Of a stretch of 64,000 nucleotides of DNA, positions 1 through 13,576 are shown in pieces. A program made the translations under genes and the position numbers. Every line of letters begins with the position of its first letter. Position 1 is the stretch's first letter. Under the pieces are notes generated by a model. The model was not told the DNA's origin. It saw only the letters and a program-made list of their open reading frames with translations, and did not search any database. Origin of the DNA: Pisolithus tinctorius (lineage: Eukaryota; Basidiomycota; Agaricomycetes; Boletales; Pisolithaceae); the NCBI GenBank assembly GCA_024663395.1, contig JANFAH010000001.1:2170001-2234000 (forward strand), written 5' to 3'.

Positions 1-1283
1 CGGTCGCAGACTAAGCTCAAAATGTTCAACGTTCAAACTTATCGCCGCATCAACCTTCTGACAGAAACCTGGTGCACTATGAGGCCTTGAGGCCAGGTCG
101 TGTAGCCACGCACGGCATCAGGGAGACAGGGAATGGTGGAATCACGGTCACGACCAGTCAGTAACAGGTTTAACCCATATATTCGCTTACTGGTGACAGA
201 CAGGTAGGCTCAAAATCCACGTCGCTGTCAAAGTCCTGACCGCCCATGCAGCTGCAATGATCAAGAGAAATCATTCTAAAGAAAATAAGGTGTTCACGAA
301 GGTCAAATTCGCCGATCTAAGCCATCCGAGCTCTCAGCATTGTCTTACTGTCCGAGACCAGTATTCTTACCAATAGCGCATCCCCCGGTGAGCACGCCAT
401 CAGGATATCGATAAAGAATTAGCCAGTGCAGTATTATGATTTACATAAGTAACGGTCCAAGAAGTTCTGGCGCCTTCGTCTGGACGAAGTCACGCATCTC
501 AGCGGAAACCTGTCGAAGGAAAGCATGGTGTACGGTGTATTGGCACGCAGATCTCCGACCTGCAGCTATTCGGCCTTGGAAAAATTCTGAGTAGCGGCTG
601 GCTGGAAGGCGAAAACATAGTAGAGATGGACGGAAATCTTGTCACACAGACAATATTGCCATGCATCTCCACCGCATGTTCACCTTGTCCATCTTTTATG
701 TATCAGCATGGATCTAGCCTATTCACAAATATCAGGCAACGTACGCACCATTTATCCCCGTTAGAGGCTGGGGCAGTTCTTCAATAGATCCTCTCTTTTG
801 GAGCCGAACTTGAAGCGCGAAGGCGGGATTTGGTTCTGCTTGAGCTTGAACCTCGGTCCTCACAAGCAGCGTAGAAGCAACTCCAAGCTCGGTGCACGGC
901 GCGACATATGTACAGGAAGGAGACAAAAAGATGGTTATCTCGGAAATCAGTTTTCCGAGATAAGTATACGATCAATGAAATCGACTATAGAGGCCTATAC
1001 AGCACTCTCTCAGCAGGTGACCATCACAGCTCCTCTGCGCTCGTCGACTCGTATCCTTGCTAAAGGTTCTCCTTCCTGGATTACAGAGGCCCAAGCAAAA
1101 TTTACTCATTTAAAGCCTCGTCACGCTTCGTTCGCAAAAACTCGTTGAATCGAGTCGGCTACAACGAGTAGTACCATTTCTGTACAGCCCCCCACTGTCA
1201 CCTTAGGAAGTGTGAGTTCAATTCATCCTTTCAACTAGATCCCCTACAGAACCCAATTTCAGTCGTAACCGCAGTGCGGACGC
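1..1283. other. No gene recognised
   Basis: Apart from the short dispersed repeat, only short overlapping open frames with no family motif are seen here. The last part should hold the promoter and leader of the F-box gene that follows. Confidence 0.5.
116..195. repeat. Dispersed repeat, copy 1 (partner at 24234-24314)
   Basis: About 80 bp matches a second copy at 24234-24314 in the same orientation. I count roughly 8 differences, most of them transitions. No coding sense is visible in either copy. It may be the edge of an old transposon. Confidence 0.7.
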
Positions 1284-2964
1284 ATGATGGACGAACTCGC
1301 TCAGGCCCGTGCTGAGCTGGCGCAATTGCAATCCACCGAATGGGCGCTTGTCCAACAGCTCTTAGCTGTCCGGGTGGCTGTTGAGACTCAGAAACGTAAA
1401 ATCAGCGAACTTGCTAAGGCACAACCCTCTCTGGTGGATCGTCTTCCTATCGAGCTCGTCACGAGGATATTCAGTTTCGTGCTGATGTGCAGCAACGAGG
1501 ACCCACGTCTTTTTTTGAAACTTTTGCGTAAACGAAGGAAGATCTTGGCTAGGGTTTCACCGTTCTGGAGGGAGTTGGTCTGCAACACTCCCAGTTTCTG
1601 GAGCGATGTCGGGTTGACACGTAGTTCTCGCCCTAAGTCGTTTCTGAGACGGCTGAAGAGGAGTCGTGAATGTCCTCTCCAAGTCACAATCCTGAACGCG
1701 CCTGGCGGCAGTGAAATGGACACATTATTGGACATTCTTTTAGCCAGCACAAACCGTTGGCGTACCCTCCGTGTCCAAGGCATTACGCAGAGTGTCTTGT
1801 CCGACCTCCTACACAAGTTCAATCAGTTCGAATTTCCCTGCCTCGAAGACGTTTCCATAGATTTGTGTGGCTGCGACTATCCACAATTTCTTTCACCGGC
1901 ACACTCCCCTGCCCTTCGACATCTGGACCTATTACAGTTAAATGGCACAGTGGACTTCTCGACAGCTACTACCACACTGACGACGCTCGGCCTGTCGATT
2001 TCTGCAATCCGCGATCAGTTATTCCTCACCGGTATCGCTACCCAATCGTTGACCACACTCACATTCACCGACGTCACATCGGACCGTGGTCAAGATTGGG
2101 TCCTTGAACGGAATAGTCTCCGCTTTCCACTTCTCCAGAGGCTTGTGCTGGACGCTATTGATCCTTATAGGTTTATGGATGCCGTTGTAGCTCCAAAGCT
2201 TGAATATATTGAATACATTCACCACCCCGATTCCATCCCCGGTACATTTGCACCAAAATTTGGCCACGTCCGTCATTTCACATTCAAGTCAAGAAATTCA
2301 CTATCTGGTGGGATCCATCTCAATGAGTCACAAGTACACATGCTCTGCCAGACTTTCTCTGGGGTACGGCATGCAAGCTTGCCTGCCAGTCACATTGACA
2401 ACTTCTTCGCGGATATTTCGGTTTTTGATGCCTCCGAACTACACACACCAGTGGACAGCTGGGAAAACCTTGAACAACTGTCATTGATTTGCGACTGCCA
2501 TGATTGGGACTGGCATATCGACACTCTTGTTGAATGGTTCACACCGCGCCAAAAATTGGGTCGCCCGTCATTGCATGTACAGGTTTTAGGTTCCCAAGAT
2601 GACTGGCAGATGACAATAGAAGATTTTTCCTACCTCTACAGCCAGTTGCGAGATTGCTGTGTGTTGGAATTTAAGGGCCTACGGTTGTCTCACACCTTGC
2701 GCCTGTCCACGGACGGCGGTTTCTTACATGTAGTAAGCGGTTTATTTGTTTTGCGAATGAACTGCCGTGAATAATGGTTGCCAGAGGGTGGATGACGAGA
2801 ACAGCATCGTTTTGAACAACTGGCGAGAGATATCCCTTGAAAATCTGGATCCTTTCTGGCTCGGACTCCTGAATGAAAGGCAATCTTTCTCCCAAACTGC
2901 CGATGCAGGCGCGGTTGGAGATCTCGTGAAATTGTTGCTGATATTGGCACGTGCGTGTGAGTAG
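1284..2964 (+). CDS. F-box protein with N-terminal coiled coil
   Basis: The main open frame (1284-2774, 496 codons) starts MMDELAQARAEL, a charged helix of about 45 residues likely to form a coiled coil. An F-box-like segment follows at residues 51-110 (DRLPIELVTRIFSF, later FWRELVCNTPSFW), then a long leucine-rich C-terminal part. The F-box normally binds Skp1 in an SCF ubiquitin ligase and the C-terminal part selects substrate; that role is inferred. The N-terminus resembles the F-box gene at 50857 and its broken copy at 46110, so all three belong to one expanded family. A terminal intron is plausible (donor at 2730 or 2733, acceptor ending 2784), which would replace the short tail with a 60-codon exon ending at 2964. 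Without it the protein stops at 2774. No break is seen in the main frame. Confidence 0.75.
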
Positions 2965-3999
2965 TTTAGTTGTTCAATATGATACCCCATTGGAGCGCCG
3001 GTGACGGAAACCGTAGGAAGTTTCGCGGCTGCCAATCCATTAACAGCAGAGTGAGATGATAATAACGAGGTACATTACGACTGCCTTTCATTCTGTGTGA
3101 TAGACTAGAACTTACCAAACAGTTGTGCCACATTATTGGGTGGCATGGCGTGCACTCCTTTTTGACCATCTTCGTGAGGATTCAACTAGCAATATGTATG
3201 ATGACCGTCGGCTCAGCGGCAATTCGTCTAGTCAGGCTGGCCTGTATATACTCGGGTGTCACCCCTAACCAAATACACCCCGTATCGGTAGTGAGCGCCA
3301 TACAAGTCATCGGTCATGATCTGAGAGTCTGAAGTGGAGATGACCTGTCTTGGCGTGTACCAAGGTCATCAAATGACACCGCAATCTGATATGTAGAGTG
3401 TGGGGTCCCTGCCCTGGAATCTACAGCTATCGGCTGATGAGGACAGGCGAGACCAGCATCGTCATCAGAAGGTCTGAGGGTAACGGTCTGGATGGAACTG
3501 ACAGAAATCGTGGCGGATTGGGGCTCTTCAGCACCGGCGTACGTAAAATGAGTACGAGGTTGTGAGCGTAATTGAGCTTGGGCCTCATAAAACGGTGAAC
3601 GAGTATCGATCGTCCTGTCAGAGTCTCGAATCTCAATGGTACTGTGGACAAACTTAGAAGTACCGTACAACAGCACCGGGCTCCGTTGACGTCAGTTGCT
3701 GTCCCAACACCTACTATCGTCTCAACAACAGACATTCTGTAACCTATTGCAGTAAGTAATTCAAGCATGCAAGGGTCGCAAAAGCATAAAAAGATAGAAT
3801 CCAAAACCTTGTAGGAAAAACGTACTACTACAAACAACTAGCCAAGTGTGTTATTTTGTAAATTAGCAACACTAACAAGCGCTATCGAAGAGTATTCCTG
3901 GACGTCGTCAGGCCAGGTCTGCAAACTCTTTGTCCTCAACGATCATACCGGACCGTTAACTCCGATCACGTGCGATTTCCTTTCGGGGGCAGGGCCTGG
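2965..3999. other. No gene confirmed; minus-strand frame 3314-3676 noted
   Basis: No family motif is seen. A 120-codon minus-strand frame at 3314-3676 has ordinary protein composition (RDSDRTIDTRSPF) and could be the last exon of an unrecognised or decayed gene. I cannot link it to upstream exons. Confidence 0.3.
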
Positions 4000-6900
4000 A
4001 TGCGTTGGGATTCCGGCTCTCTCTTTGTACTCGTTATGTCAGGAAGTGTCGTGCAGACAACCATGGACAGTGGCGTGTGCCGCTTGTATATTGACACCGC
4101 TGGTGCCAGCGATGTTGTTGCCATCAGCTACGAGTTTATTCGTTGAGAATATATGCTGGACCGTGTTACTATACACGAGGAGTTTACTGCAGAGTCTGTG
4201 TACCCCAGAGGATCATTGTTGGTGTGTCATATAAACTCAGTGCGCGAGTTCGTGGAACAGTACCCTTTCCTGACGTTAAAGGATATTAAATCCATCACGG
4301 CATTCCACAAAGTGGTTCTACTTCGTTGTCTCTGCTGTCAGGGGTGTGTTGATGCCCTCCGCATTCACGAGTGTACAGCTGCTTGTCCTTCGCTGTTGTA
4401 TGTGTTTCGACAGCTTAAAACCGCTCGGAGAGGGAGATGCCTCCTTCCTGCTTTGGAACCAGCAACTTCGCTTGCAAGAAACATGGCTGATGTTAGAGCT
4501 GTTGAGAGAAGCGTAAAGCTGGCTCGACGTCAACAGCTAGTTATGGGAGGGGATGTTGAAGAGGGACTGTGTCCTTATCCCCCTGTCAGATCATCCAGCA
4601 AAAAGCTTGACATCGTCTGTGATTGGCAGAACTTCATGTCACCATAGGGTCTTGCCGAGTCAGTCTGCGCTGTTTGTGCGCAAATGTTCCAGTGTCATGA
4701 TCTTTCGGATGTTATTCCTTCCACTGAAATGCTTACCGTGTTGAGAAATGATTGGTTACCAGTTCAGTGTCGACCTCGCACATATGATTTCGAGAAATAT
4801 CATGGAGCGATTCTCTGCCCACATGGTATGCATCGTTTGGATGATATCGGTGAGGTACGAATGTGTGTGTCATGTCAAAAAGCATTGACAGGAAGGACGC
4901 CACGACAACCAAAGGATTCTATTGCTAATTTTCAATATTACGGTCTCTGTGAGTTGCCGCAGGACGTTCAGGAAAGTATCTGCGCAGCCAGTGCTCTGGA
5001 GCTCTTGCTCGTTACAGCATGCCGAGCTACAGTTATCACACATCATTATCAAACGAAGAGCATTCGAGGTGGTCACATCCCTGAGGAAGCAAGTCAGCGC
5101 TTCAATAGAGGTAACGTGGCTCTCTTGCCTCAGGATCCGTCTGCATTGTCAAATGTACTCCCTCCAACACCGAGTAATTTGCGTGGGGCTGTGTGCGTGG
5201 TATTTGCTGGCGGTTCTTTTCGTCCAAGTGCAGATGCATTACAGAGATTTCCTCCAGTTCTCGTCAGTAAATCGAGAGTGAAATGTATCGTAGAATGGTT
5301 AACATCTAACAACGATTGGTATATGAAGAATGACATTTCATTCAGTCCAGAAAATTTGGCATCCTTGGTGAAGGGCACTGAGGACACCGGGGTTTTGCAG
5401 GGTATAGAGATAACCCACCTTCGGAATGACGACGAGACGAGCAATCCCGATGGCTGTGTCGACTGGTCTGCATTAGCGGCGGATCTGGTTACTGAAACTG
5501 TCGCATACACTGATGGAGATCGCTCCGAGCAGTCCCACTGTGCAATGAAGGCGACCGCTCTGGCCCATGCACTAAATCATAAGAATTTTTTGGTTAGTCG
5601 TACTGGTTCCGAGTTAATGAACGAGAACTCACCTGGGTTTTTGACTGCGGTGTTTCCACACCTCAATCCCTGGGGCATCGGAGGGTTTAACCATCCAGCC
5701 CACCGACCTGATCAACATATTTCTTTCCAACGACAACTTAAGAATTTGTTGCGGCAAGTGGACTCACCTTTCGCTCGGGATGCGACATTTCCATTTATAT
5801 GTTGGAATATCTTGCAAAAGTGGGCAGCGAGTGAAAATACTGCATTCTGCATCCCTTCCACTTGTCGTCACAGCCTTGTGAATGATGTCCGGGAGGCGGA
5901 GGCGAGCATAACATCGTTGGCTGAGAAATTAGAAAACAACCCAAAGGCGAAGGTTAACTCTGTCGGTGAGAGGGGAGTGTTACAGTTGTTTCGAGATTTG
6001 AATGTAATTTGTCGTTCGCTGCCAGGTAGCGACAGGTACAAGTTGTGTCGGCGCAATGAGATTTGATCTTTGACACGGTGCCTTGGTACCCCTGCCTTTT
6101 TCTTGACTTTGAATCCACATGATGTGACTAACATTCTCGTTGCTCACTACAGGGGTATGGATGTTGTGCGGTGGCGCCAGCTGAGTGCATATGAACGTGC
6201 TGTTTTCGTGGCATCACATCCTGGTGCTGCTGCAAAGGCGTTTGATGTCATTATCCGGGGTTTCATAGACATCGTCGTGAAGTTTAACAAGGGCGTTGGG
6301 TTGTTTGGAAAGTGCACGGGATACTATGGCACTGTGGAGGCTCAAGGAAGAGGAACACTTCACTGTCATATGTTACTATGGGTAGATGGTCATCCGAATC
6401 CAGAACACTTGCAACAGTTGATGATAGCCGACGAACAGTTCAAATCTTTGCTTTTCCACTGGTTAGAGGATATTATTAAGTGTGAACTTCCTGGGAGCAC
6501 ACCTGATGACTTGGATACTACAGTGACAACTCCTGCAAAGCCTGTTCGGCGGGACGATGAGCCAGATCCTCGTCTACAATTGCCTCCTCAAGTCGCACAG
6601 ATGGAGGAGAGTGCTTTTCAGGACGCTTTTCAGGAATTTGTACGGCGTCTTGCTATTGAATGTAATTGGCATGAACATACGCCTACATGTTTTAAGCATC
6701 TTCGTCCTGGGGAGGAACCTGGCGATGAGAACTGCCGAATGTGAATTGACGGGTCAGTTCGCGCACAGTCCTATGTCGATCCTGAAACACAGTCTATTCT
6801 CCTTTGGCAGCTTCATCCGCGCATAAACAACTACAACGATATCATATTGTTTCTTCTGCAATGTAACATGGATGTTAAGTTTATTGGTTCAGGTGCGGCC

Positions 6901-9900
6901 GCAAAAGCACTGACTTATTATGTTAGTGATTACATTACCAAAAATGATCTTCAGGTCCATGTCGGTCTTCAGGCTATCCGCACCACTATCAAAAACCACC
7001 GCAGACATTTCTTGAATGACGCGGAGTCTTTGACATCTGTGTGAGAAAGAAATCTGCTGACGAAGGCGGTCAATGCTATGATGGGGAGATGTGAAGTCTC
7101 ACATCAACAAGTTATGAGCTACTTGGTTGGTGGCGGAGATTATTATACTGGTCATGAGTTTCGTACTGTTCGCTTTCACGAGTTTGTAGATGTAAGCATT
7201 GCTCACGAGGTTCACATTGATGGTAATTGTACGTGCGATGGAGGGTTGTCGGCGGATTGTCCAGATTATCTTTGTGGCGCTACATGTACAGCACACACAT
7301 CCGATGGTTCGCTGTCAGTGGTGTCGGAAACTCAAGACTATTTAATGCGACCCACTATTGCCCCCTTCGATAGTATGACCCTATGGTGATTTCTAGAGCA
7401 AATGGAGAAGGTGAGGCGTAGTTTGAGCAAGAGCGTAAGAACTCATGACGTACCCTCTAGTGACGGTGGTGAAACTTCCATTTCCGCTACTGAACGTCCA
7501 GCATACTCTCGGAGATTTCATGCTTCTTTCGCGGACCATAGCCACCCACAGTATGCAACCCACGAGCTCTGTATTCACAATACGTTTGTTGTACCAGTTC
7601 TCATAGGCGATTCCATACCATTGCCACAGAAATCCAATTTCCGCATGGAAGAGTTCTGCCATGCCATGTTACTGCTCTTCCGACCGTGGCATAAACCCTC
7701 CGACCTGCTGCAAGATTACACCTGCTGGATGGAAGCTTTTGACACTTACCAGTTTTCAGAGACATCTTCTCGCATGATATCTAACTTCATGATTGAATTG
7801 GAGTGTAAGGATGCGAAGGATACGGTTCGCGATGATTACAACTCCAAGTCGCTACATGCAAGAGCGTCTGCACCCTTTCATTTGCAACGTTCCAATGAAT
7901 TTGACGTTGAATTGTTGAAGGAGGCGCTTATTCTGGATTCCGACTTGGACCATGCAATGGACGCTGATGCGCAGATGTTTGCTTGTGGAGATCATACAGA
8001 TTCTGCAGCACCTGTGATACTGCAGGACGAGGTTGACATTATCGCAATGTCGCGCGTACTTCATGAGCGGTGCTGAGGAGATAGGCAAGCCTCTGTAACT
8101 CATGGCCACGTCATGGAAGTTTCAGTTGACATTGAGGATCAAATTTCACTTCATAACACGTACATGAATTCCCAGCGAAAACGAAAACATCCCGACAGAG
8201 CCTGCCAAGGGGAGTCCACTGATGACTGTCACTTGAAAGGAAATTGGAAACGACCACGTACCGCCAATGAAAGTTATTCTCCTGCTATCTCTGTGACCAC
8301 CCTGCAATCTCAGCAACCCGTTCCGCAGTCAGTAACCGAGAAAATTAATGAGGATTCATTTCTATCGCATATGATCACGAAGTGGTCTTTACAAAACAAT
8401 GCAGAGCAAAGACGTGCCTTTATGATTGTAATTGAACACATGCTGCGCAATGACCCGGAACAGATGTTAATGTTCCTTACAGGTCTTGGGGGCTCAGGGA
8501 AAAGCCACATCATACGAGCAATTGTCGATGCGTTTGAGCACCTTGGTCAGTCCCATGAGATCCTGTTGAGCGCACCAACAGGTAGCGCCGCTTGCCTCAT
8601 TAACGGATATACAATTCATGCTCTTACCCTCATGAATACGTGTTCCCTGGCGAAAGAGAGAATACGTCAAACCAACGACGTTCGAAATGTTGACATGGAT
8701 GAATTACAAGACATTTGGCAGGAAGTCACATATTTAGTATTGGACGAGGTGTCTATGGTATCCACCGAATTGCTATCTGATATCGCAAATCGAATCAGTC
8801 TCGCAAAAACAGGGGAGCGTGCTAAAAAGGACATGCCTTTCGGAGGGGTCAATGTAATATTTGCTGGCGATATGGCACAACTTCGGCCAGTGAATGGTAC
8901 TGCATTGTATTCCCACTCCGTGATTAATAATTTATCAAGATGTTCGTTTGAAACTGTGAAGAGTCAACGACGACTGTTCGGAGCGTTTCTATGGAGATCG
9001 CTGACTCATGTCATACAATTGATTCAAAATGAACGGGCTAAAGCGGATCCTACATTTGTAGAAATGCTTGGACGAATAAGAATAGGTTCCGCCACTACTG
9101 CAATGTCCAACCCACCTTCTGATTGGCATTGCCTGCAACAGAGGCTACTTCCAGAGTTATATAAGACCAGTAAAGAGCAGTTCTTCCAGTTTTCCGACAC
9201 CCCGATCGTTTTTGGCGAATGTCGACTGCGGGACCGCTGGAACAAAGAAATGGCAAAGTCTTTCGCTCACAAATCCGACCTGCTGTTTCAATACTATCAT
9301 GCGGAACACTTCTGTGATGGACAGCGCCTCTCAGGTGAAGAAGACGACCGTTTGGCACTGGTCTGGCCGAAGGAATCTAAGGATTACCTGGGCCGTCTGC
9401 CCTTGTTCCCTGGGATGCCCGTTCTTATCACAGAGAATCTATCGGTTGCTGGCAAGGTCGTAAATGGCGTGCACGGTACCGTGCGTGACATTGTCTTTTC
9501 TACTGTGGAAGATAAACACATCGTTTGTTGTGTGTATGTCGCTATTCCGGCATCTACTCTGCAATTACCAGGAGAAGACGCCCACATCGTCGCTGTGTTT
9601 CCCCAACCATGTACATTTTCCTACTTTTCTGATCACGCAGGCAAATTCCACATTACCCATCGACAGGTTCCTGTAGTCCCCGGGTGGGCCTTTACTGACT
9701 ACAGGGCTCAAGGCACAACACTTGACAAAATCATAGTTGATTTGGCTAGTGCTAGAGGGGTGCAACATGCCTACGTCATGCTATCCCACGTTCATTCACT
9801 ATCCGGCCTCGCTATATTGCGTTCATTCTCACCCCAACGTACACTCAGACGTCTACAGCACAATCTCTGGAACGAGTTAGACCGCCTCATGAACCTTGAT

Positions 9901-9972
9901 TCTGCAACAACCGCATCTTACATAGATCAACATTTTGAGGCCCCCATGACATTGTCATCTGCATCATGTTAG
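4000..9972 (+). pseudogene. Helitron Rep/helicase (RepHel), one frame with seven stops
   Basis: One reading frame runs nearly 6 kb (about 1990 codons) with no frameshift. It is interrupted by TGA at 4144, 6064, 6742, 7042, 7387 and 8074 and TAG at 4645. Domains in order: a Cys-rich N-terminal domain (CAVCAQ; CPHG...CVSCQK), a Helitron-like N domain (FPHLNPWGIGGF), the Rep nuclease with HUH-type motif GTLHCHMLLW (His-Cys-His codons at 6361-6369) and the two-tyrosine motif YVSDYITK near 6919-6940, then a PIF1-type SF1 helicase. The helicase has Walker A GLGGSGKS (about 8482-8505), Walker B LVLDEVSM (about 8740), FAGDMAQLRPV, TDYRAQGTT and YVMLSHVHSL. RepHel proteins drive rolling-circle transposition. 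At several stops an arginine fits the family context (CRM[R]IDGSVRA, RNEI[R]SL), which points to CGA-to-TGA change. The helicase part (8113-9972) remains open. I could not fix the element's TC and CTRR ends. The ATG at 4000 is the first in frame with coding-like sequence after it. Confidence 0.9.
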
Positions 9973-10231
9973 TTTTTTTCACATCAGAAGCCACCCTAAC
10001 TCTCCTATTTCCCCAAAGAATCACAGCCCAATCGCTGTTGGCTTAAATTGTGATACAGCATCGGTTTGTACACCCCGTCCTGAGCGGTTCTCCTCCATGT
10101 CCTTCTTACTGTCTCCTGGTCACTTGCTTGGCGCTGACCTATGGACAGATGACTTGTGAACCATCGTCAAGAACCGTGGACTTATCCACCAACTCCAACA
10201 ATGGGAATGCTTCCCCACTTCCCTTGGCCAC

Positions 10232-11266
10232 ATGATCAAATGGGTGTCTGTGGCCCGTCATCCACACCCTCCAGACCAAAGACGTTCACACCTGCTCGTG
10301 TACAAGACATTGCCTATGCCAGAGCCGTGTGATGCGTTGTACCCTGTGTCTGTGCGCATCTACGGTTTCCTCGATAGATTTTGTGTGGGCGATTTTGGAA
10401 ATTGGAACGGGTCCGTTTTCGTTTTTCCTTCATTGCCGCTGAAGCAAACCACGCTTGCAGAGACTGTGCAAGAACAGCAAATGCTGTTCAGAGTCTATCC
10501 ATCAGCGGGATGGGTAACTCAGCTGCATGGCGAAATCAATTGGATCGATTGAACCTCGCGGCAACCTTTGCTAGCTGCGTCCTGAAAATCCCACTTCCCT
10601 CCATTCAATTCCGGCACCATCTCCACATGCAAAGAAAGGTTTTTACAAAGGTAATATAAGTCTAGCCATGCCCAGCATTTTCGTTTCGTTGTTCTGATAA
10701 AAATCCTCAAGCTCCCATTTGAGATGCAAGAGACACAACATCGGCACACCTCTTCAACACATACTATAGCACCTCAAAACGTGCACGTTCCAAGGCTCCC
10801 TGAGTACCCTTGGCAATGGAATGGTCCACTTGAAATCCTGGAAATGAGCCAGGATGGAAATGTTACGCTGAGTCACGAAGTTTTACTGTCCTGAGGAGAT
10901 TTCGTTGAAATCGACGCTGAATTCGACCTCGTCGTCGTGCGGACCCATGCCACCCAGACCCACCTACGTGTTTTCTTATCTTGCAAACAAATTTTGTGGC
11001 TCCAATCTGCACATCCCTCACAGGCACATATTTATGTCACCCTCTGCCCACGAATAATTGCCATAGCTCCTTTACAGCCTACAGGAACCTTGTTACCAGC
11101 ACCATTACCTACCAAAATTAGACGCATGCGAACGGACAAAGCCACTGAAAATGTCCCTGATGTCTTCCCATCTGAATCAAGCATGCTGGAGCCGAATCCT
11201 GCCTCAACCTTGCGGTTAATTCGCCGTCATTCCACATCGTTCCTGTCAAATGAATCGCCCATCTAA
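10232..11266 (+). pseudogene. Helitron-linked accessory gene, decayed
   Basis: This lies 260 bp downstream of the helicase on the same strand. The second exon (about 10712-11266) reads LPFEMQETQHRH, then VPRLPEYPWQWNG, then LLS[TGA]GDFVEIDAEFDLVV. The TGA at 10892 again fits a lost CGA. A GT-AG intron at 10651-10711 joins it in phase to an upstream exon ending LHMQRKVFTK. The first part is harder to frame: two overlapping frames (10232-10552 and 10381-10659) both look partly coding, so a frameshift or an extra intron is likely. I do not recognise the family. It could be part of the Helitron, captured cargo, or an old neighbour. Confidence 0.5.
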
Positions 11267-11657
11267 CATACAGAATATTCAATCGCACCTTCCTTCCCTT
11301 CACACTGTCAGGTTTCTTAGCTACAATCGTCATAAAGTAATAGATTACATAGAATCATAAACCTCCTTTTGTGCTTGATGATTGCCGTGATGTACTATTG
11401 TTATTAATAACTGAAAAATCAAATGCCACAAACCGGTTTCATCACTCGTACTTGATATATCATCTGATGTCATATCCCCAAGCAACTCCATCGCTGTAAC
11501 AACGATGGATCTTCTACCGACATCAGTCGCCTCCTATCTATGCCCAACCACAACTGCCTATGCCCTGGGGTCACAATCCCCAATCCTTAGAATATATCGG
11601 TGAGATGCAAAATTTCTAGCTGCACTTTCCCAACCACTCACATCAACGTCCTCCGCA
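11267..11657. other. Intergenic, nothing recognised
   Basis: A short AT-richer gap between two accessory reading frames, with no motif or repeat seen. Confidence 0.4.
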
Positions 11658-12895
11658 ATGGCTCCCAAACATGACGTCTCTCAGTCTAAGGAGGCTTCGC
11701 CCTCGAAACAAATGCGAATAACTACGTTGTCTCCCACTACCACTACTTCCAGACCTCCCGATCCCAAACCCGCTATTGAACAGAACACGCCACCAGCTGT
11801 GCTTCCTACAACACCATCCCCTTTGCTGGAACCTGTCTCCAACGACCAACCATCTACTCGCAAACCTATCCCTTCCTCCACCACATCGACAGACACCCTC
11901 CCTAGCTCAAGCGCATCTATTCAAATGGCATCTGCCTCCTCCCAACCAACTCCTCCAACTAACACACAGCTCCAACCCACTGTAATGCAAGGGACAATCG
12001 GTGCTGTAAGACCTACACCGGACACCAGTCTTTTCAATCCCGACCGCATATCAACTTGTCCCGAACCACTAGTAAAGTAACCCGCCGTAGATGCCCCTCC
12101 CATTTAATAACTAACCATGACTTACCACCTTCCCCCTTCGCCAAGGTGAATAGAATTGCTTTCCACGTATTCGTACCAAGATGCTAATACATTTGCAATC
12201 GGACAAATCTTACCCAGCGCAACATGGGGTACAACAGACCCTTACGAAGACCGCAGTAAGGTCCTCTGCAATCCAAGCACAAACGAGCCTATCAACATCT
12301 GGATTCTCGGTCACATTACCAGCACCTGGTTCATGAAAAATGGAGCCCCCAACAACCAGTGTGCTGTCACAATACTTACTCTGTCTACAAAAGTTGGACA
12401 ATATGCAAATCTTCTCCTGTCCAAATTCTCCGACCCCTCTCTGCATATGCACTCTCCCTTCCGTATCGCAAAACAGGCCTTAACATATCTCATTGTAATC
12501 TACAGCCATAAATGAGTACGATCGCGGTCTCGTCCACACTGTCCGTTGGCAAAGCCCCCGAAATGGTGGAAGTGTACGTTGACTTTCATACTGCCCTCCA
12601 CTCTCTTTCATTTTGATCGCAGCCTGTTCTATTCAACTCGATTTACGATGCCTGAGAAATCTTAAAAAGCAAAAGTACAATGAAAAAACTTGACATCTCC
12701 TACCTGGAGAAACATGCACTTGTCTTGCTAGAAACACACTTCAACCGCTATCGTCAAAAGGATGTAAATGGCCGATGGATGATTTCCAAGGCGCAATTCG
12801 AACTGCAAGCCATCTATCTCCTTCAAGATCCCTGTCTTCCCAATCCCAAACAAGAAAGAGAAAGCAGTGTAGAGATCGCCGGACTCGCTATTTGA
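11658..12895 (+). pseudogene. Second accessory gene near the Helitron, decayed
   Basis: The first frame (11658-12080) is a Ser/Thr/Pro-rich leader (MAPKHDVSQSKEASPSKQ). After a probable intron (from about 12075 to 12145) comes a well-composed stretch containing FAIGQILPSATWGTTDP and NEPINIWILGHITSTW, up to 12515. One extra A in an AAA run near 12510 shifts the frame; past it the sense continues as NEYDRGLVHTVRW. A further coding-like piece is at 12680-12895 (MKKLDISYLEKHALVLL). I know no function for it. The low-complexity leader followed by a conserved-looking core suggests a real protein once, now broken. Confidence 0.4.
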
Positions 12896-13576
12896 GGGTA
12901 TGTACCTTTCCTGTGTCTCCTTAACCTGCCCAGGTACACCATCATCATCCACTCTCACATCATCACTCTTTGGCAATCCTCTCGTTTCTCCCATGTACAA
13001 ATATAACCCTTCCCTCCAATCCCCCCTCCTCCTCCATCCCATATGATGCCCACCGTCCTGGCCTTCTTCCTATCCAGAGCAGAAAGCAGTGGACAACGAC
13101 TTATATGCTTTCAGCATCTCAACAGGAACATTGAAATACTTCATCAACACTTCCTTTTCCTGAACGTCTCCTCTCCTTATGAATGCAATGTCTCCGTCAA
13201 CAACGTGCATTTCCGTATCATTTTCGACCGCCATCGCCATCAATATGACCACTCCCAAACTTCATACTTATTTGTGCGACTCCATGGCAACGGCAGTCCT
13301 ATGGACATCTGGCCTGAAAACGACATGGACACCATTCTTGAAGGCCTTCTCTTGTATCTACCCACCCTTTCTGCGTTACCAACCTCCTCTAACACATCCC
13401 CAGATTAAATGACTTATTTCCTTGCCTCGGTAGCCACAACCAGAGCACCATCCATAATTAATAGACTTCATTCTGTGACCAGTACGATCTTTGGACTTTT
13501 CCCTGCAGATTCTTTCATAGACAATCTTCACAATCTTTTGTTTCCCAGTCTAGCCATTCCACATCCCCTACCCCCC
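12896..13576. other. No gene confirmed; open frame 13043-13408
   Basis: A 121-codon plus-strand frame (13043-13408) may be a further exon of the accessory gene before it (VNNVHFRIIFDRHRH). I see no splice pattern that links them with confidence. Confidence 0.3.

Noticed and set aside
3848..4234. 128-codon plus-strand frame
   Set aside because: It overlaps the upstream part of the Helitron frame in another phase and has no motif.
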